Assembly: GCF_003692965.1 (NCBI RefSeq)
Contig: NZ_REHC01000006.1
Location: forward strand, 124,001-188,000
Direction: 5' to 3'
From: Lactobacillus sp. ESL0246
GTDB lineage: Bacteria; Bacillota; Bacilli; Lactobacillales; Lactobacillaceae
DNA length: 64,000 bases
Every line of letters starts with the position of its first letter. The first letter of the stretch is position 1. Both the position numbers and the translations under genes were made by a program. The notes beneath the pieces are model-generated. The model searched no databases and was not told where the DNA came from. It saw nothing but the letters and a program-made list of their open reading frames with translations. Positions 1-9,559 of the stretch are shown here, piece after piece.

Positions 1-1
1 T

Positions 2-253
2 ATATATGGTAAAATGCCTCTAGATGAATTTAATGAACAATTTGGTACTGAACTTCAAATGGAGAATGTTGATACAGTAGCGGGATTTGTAATTACTAAA
101 TTGGGCATTATTCCGGCAAAAGGTGAAAAATTATCTGTTAAACTAGATAACGGTATGATTCTAACCACCAGAAGAATGATTCGTTCAAGATTACAGACGG
201 TCTTATTAACAATACCAGAAAAAACGAATAAGGAAGAAGAGCAAAAGAGTTAA
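2..253 (+). CDS. C-terminal end of CorC/HlyC-type transporter-associated protein (partial)
   Basis: This is the tail of a gene that begins before the window; the frame is open from the first complete codon. The 83 visible residues fit the CorC/HlyC C-terminal domain that ends CNNM/hemolysin-C-like membrane proteins: a G-x-M-P-L-D-E-F start, then '[16 protein letters not shown]', then a beta-rich stretch ending in a charged tail. Family members are linked to divalent cation transport or tolerance, with the domain on the cytoplasmic side; that is family knowledge. The stop codon overlaps the start of prfC by one base (TAATG), so the two genes are probably translationally coupled. The membrane and CBS domains lie outside the window, so the exact subfamily is open. 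Confidence 0.7.
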   Translation: MYGKMPLDEFNEQFGTELQMENVDTVAGFVITKLGIIPAKGEKLSVKLDNGMILTTRRMIRSRLQTVLLTIPEKTNKEEEQKS

Positions 254-1824
254 TGAGTGAACAGCTTTTAGATAATGTTAAAAAAAGAAGAACATTTGCA
301 ATTATTTCTCACCCGGATGCAGGAAAAACAACAATAACTGAGCAAATGCTTCTTTTCGGTGGTGTGATTCGTAATGCCGGTACTGTTAAGGCGCGAAAAA
401 CTGGTCATTATGCAACTAGTGATTGGATGGAGATTGAAAAACAACGTGGGATCTCGGTCACTAGTTCTGTGATGCAATTTGAATATCAAGGAAAGAGAAT
501 AAACATTCTTGATACTCCAGGACATGAAGATTTTTCTGAAGATACTTATCGGACATTAATGGCTGTCGATTCTGCAGTAATGGTAATTGATTCTGCTAAG
601 GGAATTGAACCGCAAACAAAAAAATTATTTAAGGTCGTTAAGCAGCGTGGCATTCCAATCTTTACTTTTATGAATAAACTAGATCGAGATGGGCGCCCGC
701 CTTTAGATCTAATTGCTGAGTTAGAAGATTTATTGGGAATTGAGGGCGTAGCTATGAATTGGCCAATTGGTTCTGGTCAAACCCTCCAAGGATTATACGA
801 TATTGCAAATAATCAAGTTGAACTGTATCATCGAGAAGGTAAACAGCGTTTCTTAAAGCTGAATAATGACGGAACACTGCCAGTTAGTGAAGCTTTCGCG
901 CAAAATCCTCAGTTTCAGGATACATTGGGTGAGATTGAACTGATCAAAGAAGCTGGTAATGTTTTTAACTTGGATAAAATTCTGGCTGGTAATCAAACTC
1001 CCGTATTCTTTGGCTCGGCATTAACTAATTTTGGTGTTGAAACTTTTTTGAAGAGTTTTGTTAAGTTAGCGCCAGCACCAGAAAGCCATCAAATTAATGA
1101 TGGTCAGACACTTAAGCCTGAAGATGAAGAATTTTCAGGATTTGTTTTCAAGATTCAGGCGAATATGAATCCTCATCATCGTGATCGTATTGCTTTTATC
1201 AGAGTAGGTAGTGGTGAATTTCAAAAAGGTTTAGACGTTACTTTGGCAAGAACTGGTAAGCAAATTCGTCTTAACAATGCTACTGAGTTTATGTCGAGTG
1301 AACGTGTACAAGTTTCTGACGCTGTTGCAGGTGATATCGTCGGCTTATATGATACTGGTAATTTTCAAATTGGAGATAGTATCTATGCAGGAAAAAGTAA
1401 AATTGTCTATCAACCTCTTCCTGAATTCACTCCCGAATTATTTGTTCGGGTTAATGCTAAAAATGTTATGAAACAAAAATCATTTCACAAAGGAATGACT
1501 CAATTAGTCCAAGAAGGTGCAGTACAGCTTTATCGTAATTATCAAACTGATGAATATATTTTGGGTGCAGTTGGTCAATTGCAATTCGAAGTATTCAAAT
1601 TTAGAATGAAGAACGAATATAATTCAGAAATTGAAATGACAAATATCGGTCATCGAGTAGCGAGATGGATTGATCCCAAGCAGTTGGATCCGGCAATGTC
1701 AAGCAGTCGAAATCTTCTTGTGAAAGATCGCTATGATCAACCACTATTCTTATTTGAAAATCAATTTGCTGAAAGATTTTTTCAAGATAAGTATCCTAAT
1801 ATTAAGCTGACCGAAAAATTATAA
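253..1824 (+). CDS. prfC: Peptide chain release factor 3
   Basis: RF3 is the cytoplasmic GTPase that recycles RF1 and RF2 from the ribosome after peptide release. The 523-residue length is normal. The GTP-binding signature is complete: P-loop H-P-D-A-G-K-T-T near residues 20-27, D-T-P-G-H at 87-91 and N-K-L-D at 141-144. An EF-Tu-like domain 2 and the RF3 C-terminal domain follow; the wording around '[19 protein letters not shown]' is typical of RF3 and separates it from EF-G and LepA. The start overlaps the preceding stop by one base. No strong terminator follows directly; the next clear hairpin is about 300 bases downstream. Confidence 0.96.
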   Translation: MSEQLLDNVKKRRTFAIISHPDAGKTTITEQMLLFGGVIRNAGTVKARKTGHYATSDWMEIEKQRGISVTSSVMQFEYQGKRINILDTPGHEDFSEDTYRTLMAVDSAVMVIDSAKGIEPQTKKLFKVVKQRGIPIFTFMNKLDRDGRPPLDLIAELEDLLGIEGVAMNWPIGSGQTLQGLYDIANNQVELYHREGKQRFLKLNNDGTLPVSEAFAQNPQFQDTLGEIELIKEAGNVFNLDKILAGNQTPVFFGSALTNFGVETFLKSFVKLAPAPESHQINDGQTLKPEDEEFSGFVFKIQANMNPHHRDRIAFIRVGSGEFQKGLDVTLARTGKQIRLNNATEFMSSERVQVSDAVAGDIVGLYDTGNFQIGDSIYAGKSKIVYQPLPEFTPELFVRVNAKNVMKQKSFHKGMTQLVQEGAVQLYRNYQTDEYILGAVGQLQFEVFKFRMKNEYNSEIEMTNIGHRVARWIDPKQLDPAMSSSRNLLVKDRYDQPLFLFENQFAERFFQDKYPNIKLTEKL

Positions 1825-2124
1825 TAAAAAAGGCTGGAAAATTTTAGTATAGGAATTTAACCATCTTAAATTTGGTTGCTTTTGCTTTAAAGCATAAAAT
1901 CACACATAATTTTTGATGTATATTACTGTTTCTAAATGAGTATGTGTACAAAAATAAGTAAATGATTATTATTTAGTAAAGATATAAGTATTTACTCTAT
2001 TATAAGTTATTATTAGTATAAAAGTGAAAGAAGCTGAAGAGCCCAAGAAATATTGTAAAATGTTATTCTATTCAAAAAAAGGTAATACAAATTAAAAATA
2101 TACGATAATACTTTAAGTCTACAA
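1825..2124. other. Intergenic stretch without recognisable gene
   Basis: About 300 bases of very AT-rich sequence separate prfC from the hairpin shared with the opposite-strand gene. No frame of useful length, RNA fold or mobile-element end could be recognised on either strand. An imperfect palindrome around GCTTTAAAGC near position 1890 is the only local symmetry seen. Confidence 0.5.
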
Positions 2125-2166
2125 AAAATAAGCCATGAAGTTTAAACAACTTTCATGGCTTATTTT
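2125..2166. terminator. Bidirectional intrinsic terminator between prfC and the DUF1827 gene
   Basis: A perfect 15-bp stem (AAAATAAGCCATGAA paired with its complement) encloses a 12-base loop. The arms begin with A-runs and end with T-runs, so it can stop transcription from either side. It most directly serves the minus-strand gene that ends 17 bases away. Confidence 0.9.
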
Positions 2167-2182
2167 AAAATATGTCAACAAT

Positions 2183-2464
2183 TTACTTGTCAATATGAAC
2201 TTCGATTACTCGCTGGCTTTTATCACAAGTCAAGGTATATGACACAGGTTTTTCTTTTACTAAACGCTTGATAACAAATTCGGTTTCTTCTTTACGTACT
2301 CGGCGAGAGTGGTTTTCCAAGACAACCCCAATTGCATCATCGCTTTCGGTATATATAACTGAGGTATTGCCTAGAGAATAAACCTTTACATAGTTGACAT
2401 TAGTAGAATTAAGTTGACTATGTACTAATTCTCGATAACTATTGGTTACATCTATTAAGTGCAT
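2183..2464 (-). CDS. DUF1827 family protein
   Basis: A 93-residue soluble protein matching the small DUF1827 family found in lactobacilli and streptococci; its function is not known to me. It starts 'MHLIDVTNSYRELVHSQL' and ends with a short basic strand region (VIEVHIDK). I chose the ATG three codons inside a longer frame that opens with GTG, because AGGTG lies 6 bases before this ATG, whereas the GTG start would itself be part of that Shine-Dalgarno sequence. It lies about 110 bases downstream of clpE on the same strand and could be co-transcribed with it. No membrane segment or signal peptide is present. Confidence 0.7.
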   Translation of the reverse strand: MHLIDVTNSYRELVHSQLNSTNVNYVKVYSLGNTSVIYTESDDAIGVVLENHSRRVRKEETEFVIKRLVKEKPVSYTLTCDKSQRVIEVHIDK

Positions 2465-2577
2465 GGCATTCACCTGTTTCTTCTGATAGTTTTCTTTTTG
2501 CTATAATTACACCACCTATTTTAACATTTTTCTCTAATAAAAAACATCTCAATATTAGCTAATTTACTTATCGTAGA

Positions 2578-4743
2578 TTATTTTGCTGTTTCTTTTTGAT
2601 CAGTAATGACAATATTATTGTTTTCAATGCTTGCTAAAAGATTTTTAGCAGTAGGGTGATCAAGTTTAAAGTCAGCTACTTTGTCTTCTATTTCTTCCTG
2701 AATGGTTCGACGCAGAGGTCGAGCACCCATAGCTGGATTGTAACCGTCATCAACCAGTTTCTTTTTGGCATCATCAGTAACAGTAATTTGTAATCCTTGA
2801 TTTTTAACCATACTGTTAACATCATTTAGCATTAAGTTGACGATTTTGACTAAATTGTCAACTGATAACTCATTAAATTCAATGACATCGTCTAACCGGT
2901 TTAGAAATTCAGGTTTAAAAAATTGACTCATTGAGTTTCGAGCTGATTCGGGTTTATTACTATCATTTTCAGCCGTAAAGCCCACGCTTGTGTTTTTAAT
3001 TCCTTGTCCAGCGTTTGAAGTCATAATAATAATTGTATCTTTGAAGGAAACCATCCTACCTTGCGAATCAGTTAATCGACCATCATCTAAAATTTGTAAA
3101 AATAAATTCATTACAGAAGGATCTGCTTTTTCGATTTCATCCAAGAGAATCAAACTATACGGATTACGCCGAACTCGTTCGGTTAATTGTCCAGCTTCTT
3201 CATATCCAACATATCCAGGAGCTGAACCGATTAATTTAGATACTGAATATGATTCCATATATTCCGACATGTCAAAACGAATCATTGCGTCTTCTGAACC
3301 AAACATTTGCTTGGCCAATTGTTTAGCCAATTCGGTTTTACCTACACCAGTTGGTCCAACGAAAAGAAATGAGCCAATTGGTCGACCAGATTTATTAAAA
3401 CCAATTCGATTTCGACGAATAGCACGAGCTAATTTATCGACAGCTTGATCTTGACCAATTACATTAGCCTTTAAGTTAGCAGCTAAATTTTGAAGTTGGT
3501 TTTCTTCTTGCTTTTGTAAATCTCCAACTGGTATACCAGTTTTTTCTTCCACAATTTTATTCATGATTTTGCTTGTGATAATAGGAGATTTATCAGGATC
3601 AACATTTTGATTCTTCATTTTATTGTATTTTTCAATTTGATCACGGTAGTAAGCAGCTTTTTCGTAGTCCTCATTTTTAAGTGAATCTTGCTTTAATTGT
3701 TGGGCTGCTGCGATACGTTCTTGCATTTTTTCTTTATCAACATAAGGAATGGTAAGATTCATTCGAGAGCCGGCTTCATCGAGCAAGTCTATGGCTTTAT
3801 CAGGTAAAAAGCGATCTTGAATATAGCGTTCGGATAATTCTGCAGCTGCTTTAATAGCATCATCAGTGTAATGAACATGGTGATAATCCTCATAACGTTT
3901 TTGAATTCCTTGCAGAATTCGGATAGTTTCTTTAACAGAAGGTTCCTTAACGTCAACTGGTTGAAAACGCCGTGCTAGAGCGGAATCTTTCTCAATTTCA
4001 CGATATTCTTTTAAGGTTGTAGCACCAACTAATTGTAAATCACCACGAGCAAGGGCAGGCTTAATAATGTTGCCTGCATCCATTCCGCCTTCAGCATTTC
4101 CCGCTCCAACAATTTCATGTATCTCGTCGATAAACAAAATAATATCTTTATGACTTTGTAATTCTTTAATCAGCTGCTGCATTCTTTGTTCAAATTGACC
4201 GCGGATTCCAGTTCCTTGAACTAATGAAACAACATTCAATGAAACAATACGTTTATCCTGTAATTTAGCTGGAACGGAGCCATCAACTATTTGTTGGGCC
4301 AAACCTTCAACAACTGCTGTTTTTCCGACACCGGCTTCGCCGATTAATACTGGGTTATTCTTAGTTCTTCTATTTAATATTTCAATTACGCGGGCAATTT
4401 CTTTATCTCGTCCAATGACGGGATCAATTTTCCCTTTCTTAGCGAGTGCTGTTAAATCTGTACCATATTGATCTAGTAATGAACGACCACCAGCGCCATT
4501 ATTAGAATTTCCCTTGTCCATAGTTGGTTCATCAGCGTTTTGACCGTTAGGATTATTAAAATTATTAAATGGATCACCAAAATCAGAGAATAAACCATTG
4601 ATATTATTATTCATATTGATGTTTCCTTGTTGCTCTAGTTTTTGATAACATTGGCCACATAAATTAATTTCACGGCTCTGTCCATTAACCTTTGCAAAAA
4701 GGTGAATAGAAGCAGGTCGTTTTTGACAATTCTGACAAAGCAA
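2578..4743 (-). CDS. clpE: ATP-dependent Clp protease ATP-binding subunit ClpE
   Basis: ClpE is the Hsp100 unfoldase that works with ClpP on heat-damaged proteins. The 721 residues show the diagnostic N-terminal zinc finger (C3, C6, C29, C32) that separates ClpE from ClpC, an Asn-rich linker (about 40-85), a first AAA+ module with Walker A G-E-A-G-V-G-K-T at 135-142, a UVR-like coiled segment ('[18 protein letters not shown]'), a second AAA+ module with G-P-T-G-V-G-K-T, and the ClpB D2-small C-terminal domain. Translation starts at TTG, 8 bases after GAAAGGCGG; no in-frame ATG fits. The promoter carries a CIRCE element, so HrcA control is expected. No CtsR heptad repeats were seen. Confidence 0.95.
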   Translation of the reverse strand: MLCQNCQKRPASIHLFAKVNGQSREINLCGQCYQKLEQQGNINMNNNINGLFSDFGDPFNNFNNPNGQNADEPTMDKGNSNNGAGGRSLLDQYGTDLTALAKKGKIDPVIGRDKEIARVIEILNRRTKNNPVLIGEAGVGKTAVVEGLAQQIVDGSVPAKLQDKRIVSLNVVSLVQGTGIRGQFEQRMQQLIKELQSHKDIILFIDEIHEIVGAGNAEGGMDAGNIIKPALARGDLQLVGATTLKEYREIEKDSALARRFQPVDVKEPSVKETIRILQGIQKRYEDYHHVHYTDDAIKAAAELSERYIQDRFLPDKAIDLLDEAGSRMNLTIPYVDKEKMQERIAAAQQLKQDSLKNEDYEKAAYYRDQIEKYNKMKNQNVDPDKSPIITSKIMNKIVEEKTGIPVGDLQKQEENQLQNLAANLKANVIGQDQAVDKLARAIRRNRIGFNKSGRPIGSFLFVGPTGVGKTELAKQLAKQMFGSEDAMIRFDMSEYMESYSVSKLIGSAPGYVGYEEAGQLTERVRRNPYSLILLDEIEKADPSVMNLFLQILDDGRLTDSQGRMVSFKDTIIIMTSNAGQGIKNTSVGFTAENDSNKPESARNSMSQFFKPEFLNRLDDVIEFNELSVDNLVKIVNLMLNDVNSMVKNQGLQITVTDDAKKKLVDDGYNPAMGARPLRRTIQEEIEDKVADFKLDHPTAKNLLASIENNNIVITDQKETAK

Positions 4744-4781
4744 ATATATTACCGCCTTTCGCTTTAATTTACGTTTTCTAA

Positions 4782-4810
4782 ATTATATAATTAGCACTCT
4801 TAATAATCAA
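4782..4810 (-). promoter_or_regulatory. Sigma-A type promoter of clpE
   Basis: On the minus strand TTGATT (4810-4805) and TATAAT (4787-4782) are separated by exactly 17 bases. The -35 hexamer lies inside the spacer and right arm of the CIRCE palindrome, so repressor binding would block polymerase directly. Confidence 0.85.
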
Positions 4811-4817
4811 GTGCTAA
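4791..4817. promoter_or_regulatory. CIRCE operator (HrcA-binding) upstream of clpE
   Basis: TTAGCACTC, nine bases, AAGTGCTAA. This matches the CIRCE consensus TTAGCACTC-N9-GAGTGCTAA at 17 of 18 positions. CIRCE is the operator of the heat-shock repressor HrcA. It overlaps the clpE -35 region. Confidence 0.92.
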
Positions 4818-4933
4818 AGACTGAGACTTAATCCTAAGAAGTTGAAATATGCTACAATATTTTTAAACGGTACAGTAAAATTTATTATGATTTGCTAAGA
4901 AAATGTTAAATTAAAAGAAACACGGTGGTATAC

Positions 4934-5116
4934 TTGGATTACCAAAAAATTCTTGAGCAGTTAGCCGATGGACAACTTGAAAACTACAAAGTAGAGCCCA
5001 AGGAAGCCTTTGCCTTTCATTCTGCGCTAAGATCTTTTGGCAAAAGACAGAACATAACAGGAAAAGCCTTGAGAGGTGGGGGAATAATCTATACTTGTAA
5101 AAAGATAGAATTTTAA
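4934..5116 (+). CDS. Small protein of unknown function between clpE and ptsH
   Basis: A 60-residue product starting 'MDYQKILEQLADGQLENYKV' and containing 'AFAFHSALRSFGKRQNITG' and a glycine-rich turn (GGG). I do not recognise a domain or function, although the sequence has a normal coding look and I have the impression that it is conserved in related lactobacilli. A TTG start is preferred because GGTGG lies 5 bases upstream; an in-frame GTG three codons earlier would overlap that site. It is transcribed away from clpE and ends about 115 bases before ptsH, so it could be the first gene of a ptsHI transcript. It has no membrane segment and a basic C-terminus. Confidence 0.6.
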   Translation: MDYQKILEQLADGQLENYKVEPKEAFAFHSALRSFGKRQNITGKALRGGGIIYTCKKIEF

Positions 5117-5230
5117 TGATGTAAACTGTTACATTTAAGTTGTTTAATTTACCAAAAAATGATAGGCTAGTTACGGACAATAGGTATTTATTACCAATTT
5201 TATTTTTTAAAATTAAAGGAGATAATCATA

Positions 5231-5497
5231 ATGGAAAAACGCGATTTTCATGTTATTGCTGAAACGGGAATTCATGCTCGTCCAGCCACTTTATTAGTAC
5301 AAGCAGCTTCTAAGTTTGGTTCAGATATCAATTTGGAATACAACGGTAAATCCGTTAACTTGAAGTCAATTATGGGAGTTATGTCTCTTGGAGTTGGAAA
5401 AAATGCTGATGTAACGATTAGTGCTGATGGTGATGATGAAAAAGATGCCATTAATGCTATTTCGGAAACAATGAAAAAAGAAGGCTTAGCTGAATAA
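5231..5497 (+). CDS. ptsH: Phosphocarrier protein HPr
   Basis: HPr carries phosphate from enzyme I to the sugar-specific IIA proteins of the PTS. The 88 residues contain the active-site His15 in G-I-H-A-R-P-A-T and the regulatory Ser46 in K-S-I-M-G-V, which HPr kinase/phosphorylase (encoded by hprK in this window) modifies for catabolite control. Start: ATG about 8 bases after AAAGGAGA. The stop codon overlaps the ptsI start by one base (TAATG), the classic ptsHI arrangement. Confidence 0.97.
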   Translation: MEKRDFHVIAETGIHARPATLLVQAASKFGSDINLEYNGKSVNLKSIMGVMSLGVGKNADVTISADGDDEKDAINAISETMKKEGLAE

Positions 5498-7230
5498 TGA
5501 CCAAGAAATTAACGGGAATTGCTGCTAGTGATGGTATTGCGGTAGCACCAGCCTATCTCTTGGTAGAACCAGATCTTTCGTTTTCTAAGACTAGTGTCAG
5601 TGATGTTGAAAGTGAACTTGCTCGTTTTAAAGATGCAATTAAGGTATCAACTGCCGAAGTTGAAAAGATACGTGACAGTGCAAAAAAGAGTTTAGGTGAG
5701 GATGAAGCGCAAGTTTTTGAAGCTCACTTAATGATTTTAAATGATCCTGAATTCACCGGTGCAATTGAAACCGAAATTAAGGACAAAAAGATTAATAGTG
5801 AAGCTGCGCTTGATGGAACCGCTCAAAAATTTATTGCGATTTTTGAAGGTATGACGGACAACGCTTATATGCAACAACGTGCTGCTGACGTACGTGACGT
5901 TTCTAAAAGGATCATGGCGCATTTGCTAGGTAAGGAATTACCTAATCCTGCAACAATTGATCATGAAGTAATTGTAGTTGCACATGATTTGACACCAAGT
6001 GACACTGCTCAATTAAACAAAAAATTTGTCAAGGGATTTGTGACTGATATTGGGGGACGAACAGCTCACTCAGCAATTATGGCACGATCTCTTGAATTAC
6101 CAGCGGTTGTCGGTACTGAATCAATTACAAAAGATGTTGTAAATGGTCAGACACTAGTTGTTGACGGCTTGAATGGTGATGCTGTCATTAAACCGAGTGA
6201 TGAACAGATTGCTGATTATAAGCAAAAGAGTGAAGCCTTTTTAAAGCAAAAAGCTGAATGGGATAAATTAAAGAATGAACCATCAGTAACTGCAGACGGT
6301 AAACAGTTTACTATTGCTGCAAATATTGGTACACCAGCTGATATGCAAGGGGTTAATGAAAATGGTGCGGAGGCTGTTGGATTATATCGGACTGAATTCT
6401 TGTATATGAATTCTAAGGATTTTCCAACTGAGGAAGACCAATTCGAAGCTTATAAAGAAGTAATTGAAGGGATGAATGGTAAGCAGGTTGTTATCAGAAC
6501 CATGGATATTGGTGGCGATAAGCACCTTGACTATTGGGATTTACCTGAAGAAATGAATCCATTCTTAGGAGTTCGAGCTATTCGCTTATCATTGCAAAAT
6601 GAAGAAATATTCCGGACCCAATTACGTGCTCTTCTTCGTGCTTCAGCGTATGGTAAACTAGCGATCATGTTTCCAATGATTGGTACTTTGGGTGAATTGC
6701 GTAAAGCAAAGTCTATTTTAAACGAAGAAAAGACCAAATTAACTCAAAAGGGTACTAAAGTTGGTTCTGATTTACAAGTTGGAATGATGATTGAAGTTCC
6801 AGCCGCAGCCGTTTTAGCTGATCAATTTGCTAAAGAAGTAGATTTCTTTTCCATCGGTACAAATGATTTAATTCAGTATTCAATGGCTGCTGATAGGGGT
6901 AATGATAATGTTTCGTATCTTTATCAACCAGCCAATCCATCAGTTTTGCGTTTAATCAAACATACAATTGATGCAGCGCATGAAAATGGTATTTGGTGTG
7001 GTATGTGTGGTGAAGCCGCAGGTGATAACATTATGTTCCCAATTTTACTTTCAATGGGACTTGATGAATATTCAATGAGTGCAACGTCCATTTTACGTAT
7101 TAGGAGTTTGATGAAGAAACTCAATACTGAAGATATTAAGGAATTAGCTAACAAGGCTTGTTATGTTTCTGAAACAGCGGAAGAAAATGAAAAGTTAGTC
7201 AATGACTTAATGAAAGAAGTAAACAAATAA
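5497..7230 (+). CDS. ptsI: PTS enzyme I (phosphoenolpyruvate-protein phosphotransferase)
   Basis: Enzyme I takes phosphate from PEP and passes it to HPr His15 in the cytosol. The 577 residues comprise the N-terminal phosphohistidine domain with the active His191 in [12 protein letters not shown], and the C-terminal PEP-binding barrel with '[11 protein letters not shown]', '[14 protein letters not shown]' and the catalytic Cys504 in C-G-M-C-G-E. Length and all key residues are normal. It is co-translated with ptsH through a one-base stop/start overlap and followed by a strong terminator, so ptsHI form one unit. Confidence 0.97.
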   Translation: MTKKLTGIAASDGIAVAPAYLLVEPDLSFSKTSVSDVESELARFKDAIKVSTAEVEKIRDSAKKSLGEDEAQVFEAHLMILNDPEFTGAIETEIKDKKINSEAALDGTAQKFIAIFEGMTDNAYMQQRAADVRDVSKRIMAHLLGKELPNPATIDHEVIVVAHDLTPSDTAQLNKKFVKGFVTDIGGRTAHSAIMARSLELPAVVGTESITKDVVNGQTLVVDGLNGDAVIKPSDEQIADYKQKSEAFLKQKAEWDKLKNEPSVTADGKQFTIAANIGTPADMQGVNENGAEAVGLYRTEFLYMNSKDFPTEEDQFEAYKEVIEGMNGKQVVIRTMDIGGDKHLDYWDLPEEMNPFLGVRAIRLSLQNEEIFRTQLRALLRASAYGKLAIMFPMIGTLGELRKAKSILNEEKTKLTQKGTKVGSDLQVGMMIEVPAAAVLADQFAKEVDFFSIGTNDLIQYSMAADRGNDNVSYLYQPANPSVLRLIKHTIDAAHENGIWCGMCGEAAGDNIMFPILLSMGLDEYSMSATSILRIRSLMKKLNTEDIKELANKACYVSETAEENEKLVNDLMKEVNK

Positions 7231-7236
7231 AGTTTT

Positions 7237-7264
7237 AAAGCGCATCAATATATTGATGCGCTTT
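7237..7264 (+). terminator. Intrinsic terminator after ptsHI
   Basis: A perfect 12-bp stem (AAAGCGCATCAA and its complement) with a four-base loop is followed by TT; it lies just after the ptsI stop. Confidence 0.92.
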
Positions 7265-7355
7265 TTAATATCTTTAAACTTTCTTGAAAAAAAAGTCATA
7301 AATTATTCACGTTTATTGCTTATCATTAAAGCATGACCAATTCACATAATGCTGC

Positions 7356-7383
7356 TTACTAAAAAGAAGTAGTGTGTTATAAT
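7356..7383 (+). promoter_or_regulatory. Probable promoter of the spx-family gene
   Basis: TTACTA and TATAAT are spaced by 16 bases. The -10 box runs into a perfect palindrome that would cover the transcription start. Confidence 0.6.
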
Positions 7384-7404
7384 AATACTATGCATAGTAT
7401 TATT
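7381..7404. promoter_or_regulatory. Perfect 24-bp palindrome, likely operator of the spx-family gene
   Basis: AATAATACTATG is followed at once by its exact reverse complement. It starts inside the -10 box and ends 3 bases before the AAGGAG ribosome-binding site, so it is placed as a repressor operator. It has no T-run after it, which argues against a terminator. The cognate regulator is not identifiable from the window; PerR- or YodB-type redox repressors control spx in Bacillus, but this palindrome is not a textbook match to the PerR box. Confidence 0.65.
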
Positions 7405-7422
7405 CAAAGGAGCGTGAAATAT

Positions 7423-7821
7423 ATGGTAAATTTATATATATCGCCAAGTTGTACCTCATGTCGAAAAGCTAAGGCTTGGTTAAAGAAACATAATATTGAT
7501 TATAAAGAAAGAAATATTTTTTCAGAGCCTTTAACTAAAGAGGAACTTATCCAAATATTGAGAATGACTGAGAATGGTACAGAGGAAATAATTTCTACAC
7601 GTTCAAGAGCATTTCAACAGTTAAAAATAAATCTTGATAATTTGTCAATTGATCAATTGTTAGATTTAGTTGAAAAGAATCCAAGCTTATTAAGAAGACC
7701 TATTATCATGGATGATCGTCGTTTGCAGGTAGGCTATAATGAAGATGAAATTAGACGCTTTTTACCAAGAAAAGTACGTCGCTTAGAACTCGAAGAAATG
7801 CAAAAGATTGCTGATTTATAA
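7423..7821 (+). CDS. spx: Spx/ArsC-family transcriptional regulator
   Basis: Spx binds the C-terminal domain of RNA polymerase alpha and redirects transcription under disulfide stress. The 132 residues show the redox switch C10-T-S-C13 directly after the first beta strand (VNLYISPS), the ArsC-like fold, the '[23 protein letters not shown]' region typical of Spx (quoted in part: [10 protein letters not shown]) and a basic C-terminus. The chosen ATG lies 10 bases after AGGAG; longer upstream frames would read through the operator. Gene order spx-mecA-coiA matches Bacillus spx-yjbE-mecA-coiA. Lactobacilli often carry several Spx paralogs, so this may be one of a set. Confidence 0.88.
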   Translation: MVNLYISPSCTSCRKAKAWLKKHNIDYKERNIFSEPLTKEELIQILRMTENGTEEIISTRSRAFQQLKINLDNLSIDQLLDLVEKNPSLLRRPIIMDDRRLQVGYNEDEIRRFLPRKVRRLELEEMQKIADL

Positions 7822-7836
7822 GAGAAAAATTTTAAT

Positions 7837-7866
7837 AAAAGCGTTAGTATTTAAACTAACGCTTTT
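7837..7866 (+). terminator. Intrinsic terminator after spx
   Basis: A perfect 12-bp stem (AAAAGCGTTAGT and its complement) with a 6-base loop, followed by ATTTTAT. Confidence 0.9.
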
Positions 7867-7923
7867 ATTTTATCTGTAAAGTACGTTACAATAGATGTAA
7901 GTATTCGATGAAGGTGAGAACTC

Positions 7924-8628
7924 ATGCAAGTAGATCATATTGACGAAAATACAATTCGCGTGAGAATTGATAAGGCGGAATTGGCTAGACGCGGACTTAA
8001 AGTTTTGGATTTGCTAGGGGATAAAGACCAAATACAGCATTTTTTTTATTCGATTTTGGATGAAATTGATACCGATCACTCTTTTAGCCAGGATGCACCT
8101 ATTACTTTTCAAGTAATGCCTAATAACGGTGGGCTTGATTTGTTGATCACTAAAGTGACTGATAAAGATCGAGAAAGTTTATCACATCTATTTAATAATG
8201 AATCAAATATCAAAAATAAAATGGATCCACGGCGATCTTTTCTTGACTTGGAATCGGACTCAAATAAAGAAAAAATATCCAAAAACGAAGAAAATAACAA
8301 TTCAACTGCGATAACTAATAGGTATGCTAACAAGCAGGCTTACAGCTTTACAGACCTAGATCAAGTTACTGAATTGGCTAATAGTTTACAGACAAATAAT
8401 ATGACTTCTAGTCTTTATTTTGAACACGGAAAATTTTATCTTGATTTGGCCTTTAAAGATGAAAATAAGGGTGAGTTGGAGCCAAGTGATGCTTGGGCAA
8501 TTGCTAATGAATATGGTATCAAAATTAAGCCAGGAGAAATGGCTCGTGTTAAAATAATTGGCAAGTGTTTAATTGCTAGTGATGCCTTAATTCAACTGCA
8601 TCATTATTTTAATGAACGCAAACATTAA
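7924..8628 (+). CDS. mecA: Adaptor protein MecA
   Basis: MecA is an adaptor that hands substrates such as competence regulators to ClpC-type unfoldases. The 234 residues follow the family plan: an N-terminal substrate-binding domain (about 1-85, starting 'MQVDHIDENTIRVRIDKAEL'), an acidic, Asn/Ser-rich linker (about 100-135), and a C-terminal Clp-binding domain ending in a helix. The ATG lies behind GAAGGTGAG. The gene sits alone between two terminators, with spx upstream and coiA downstream, as in Bacillus. No clpC lies in this window; clpE is the only large Clp ATPase gene seen. Confidence 0.93.
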   Translation: MQVDHIDENTIRVRIDKAELARRGLKVLDLLGDKDQIQHFFYSILDEIDTDHSFSQDAPITFQVMPNNGGLDLLITKVTDKDRESLSHLFNNESNIKNKMDPRRSFLDLESDSNKEKISKNEENNNSTAITNRYANKQAYSFTDLDQVTELANSLQTNNMTSSLYFEHGKFYLDLAFKDENKGELEPSDAWAIANEYGIKIKPGEMARVKIIGKCLIASDALIQLHHYFNERKH

Positions 8629-8640
8629 GAAATTAATAAG

Positions 8641-8669
8641 AAAAAGACAAGCGGTATGCTTGTCTTTTT
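8641..8669 (+). terminator. Intrinsic terminator after mecA
   Basis: A perfect 12-bp stem (AAAAAGACAAGC and its complement) with a 5-base loop, ending in TTTTTT. Confidence 0.92.
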
Positions 8670-8698
8670 TCTTGCGTATTTAATCATAGGTGATTAAA

Positions 8699-9559
8699 TT
8701 GTACACGGCATTATTAAATGATCAATTAGTTTTGGCAAGTAGACAAGCGGCTTTAATTAATAAAACTAACAGTATATTGAAAGCGCCACATTATTACTGC
8801 CCTAAATGTCATGAAGAAGTTCAACTGGTGTTAAAAAAAGAACATCCCTATTTTAAACATTGGCCTAAAAAAAATAATATGAAAGGAGAAAGGGTTGAGC
8901 ATGCCCTTAGTAAGCAACTGCTGCAATGTGCACTAGCAAATGCAAACTTAGATGCCCAAATAGAAGTTCCTTTAGCTGGCGGTAAATTACGAGCTGATGT
9001 GCTGGCTAGTCCAAAGTTGGCCTTTGAAGTTCAATGTGCTCCCTTAAGTAGAGCAGAATTTACTCAACGTCATCGTTTGTATTGTCAAATTGGGATTACT
9101 GATATTTGGGTGGTTGGTAAACGTCATTTTTTACGAGAAAAAATAAAAAAGTCACAACTTATTTTCTTTCGTAGAAATAAGTTGTGGCATGACTATTATT
9201 TGGAAATTGATCCTTATCAGCAGTTTTTATCTTTAAAATATAATATTTTATTGGAGCCTATTACAGAGAAACTTTGTTATCAAACAAGTGTTTTTGACTT
9301 AAATGCCAATGGTTTGAAACAGTTATGGCATTTTAGACCGCTACTTAGAAATTATTTGATAGACCCAATATCACAAAAAAGTTATTTACAATTACAAATA
9401 ATGAGAAAAAGTCGTAAAGGAATGCGTATCGCGGAATTATTGTACAAACTCAATTTAAAGCTTACTGATTTACCTGAGTGGGTTTTTACAAATTATCGAA
9501 GAGTGAATACTATTGATAATGCTTTATTGTATCTCACATCAAATGAAGATGATTGGTAG
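8699..9559 (+). CDS. coiA: Competence protein CoiA-like
   Basis: CoiA is needed after DNA uptake, probably as a nuclease-fold protein acting on incoming single-stranded DNA. The 286 residues contain an N-terminal zinc-binding-like segment (CPKCHEE and H-x-x-F-K-H-W), a restriction-like core with 'LRADVLASPKLAFEVQC' (Asp, then E-x-Q), and a helical C-terminal part. Translation most likely begins at TTG ('MYTALLNDQLVLASRQ'), because AGGTG lies 7 bases upstream; a GTG three codons earlier overlaps that site. It converges with the minus-strand yjbH-like gene, and the two coding ends overlap by 26 bases. Confidence 0.88.
   Translation: MYTALLNDQLVLASRQAALINKTNSILKAPHYYCPKCHEEVQLVLKKEHPYFKHWPKKNNMKGERVEHALSKQLLQCALANANLDAQIEVPLAGGKLRADVLASPKLAFEVQCAPLSRAEFTQRHRLYCQIGITDIWVVGKRHFLREKIKKSQLIFFRRNKLWHDYYLEIDPYQQFLSLKYNILLEPITEKLCYQTSVFDLNANGLKQLWHFRPLLRNYLIDPISQKSYLQLQIMRKSRKGMRIAELLYKLNLKLTDLPEWVFTNYRRVNTIDNALLYLTSNEDDW

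Noticed and set aside
2990-3448. 152-codon open frame opposite clpE
   Set aside because: It lies wholly inside the conserved clpE motor on the other strand, has no ribosome-binding site and a composition typical of an antisense shadow.
7381-7404. The spx palindrome as a transcription terminator
   Set aside because: It overlaps the -10 box and lacks a T-run; the ptsHI terminator is already present at 7237-7264.
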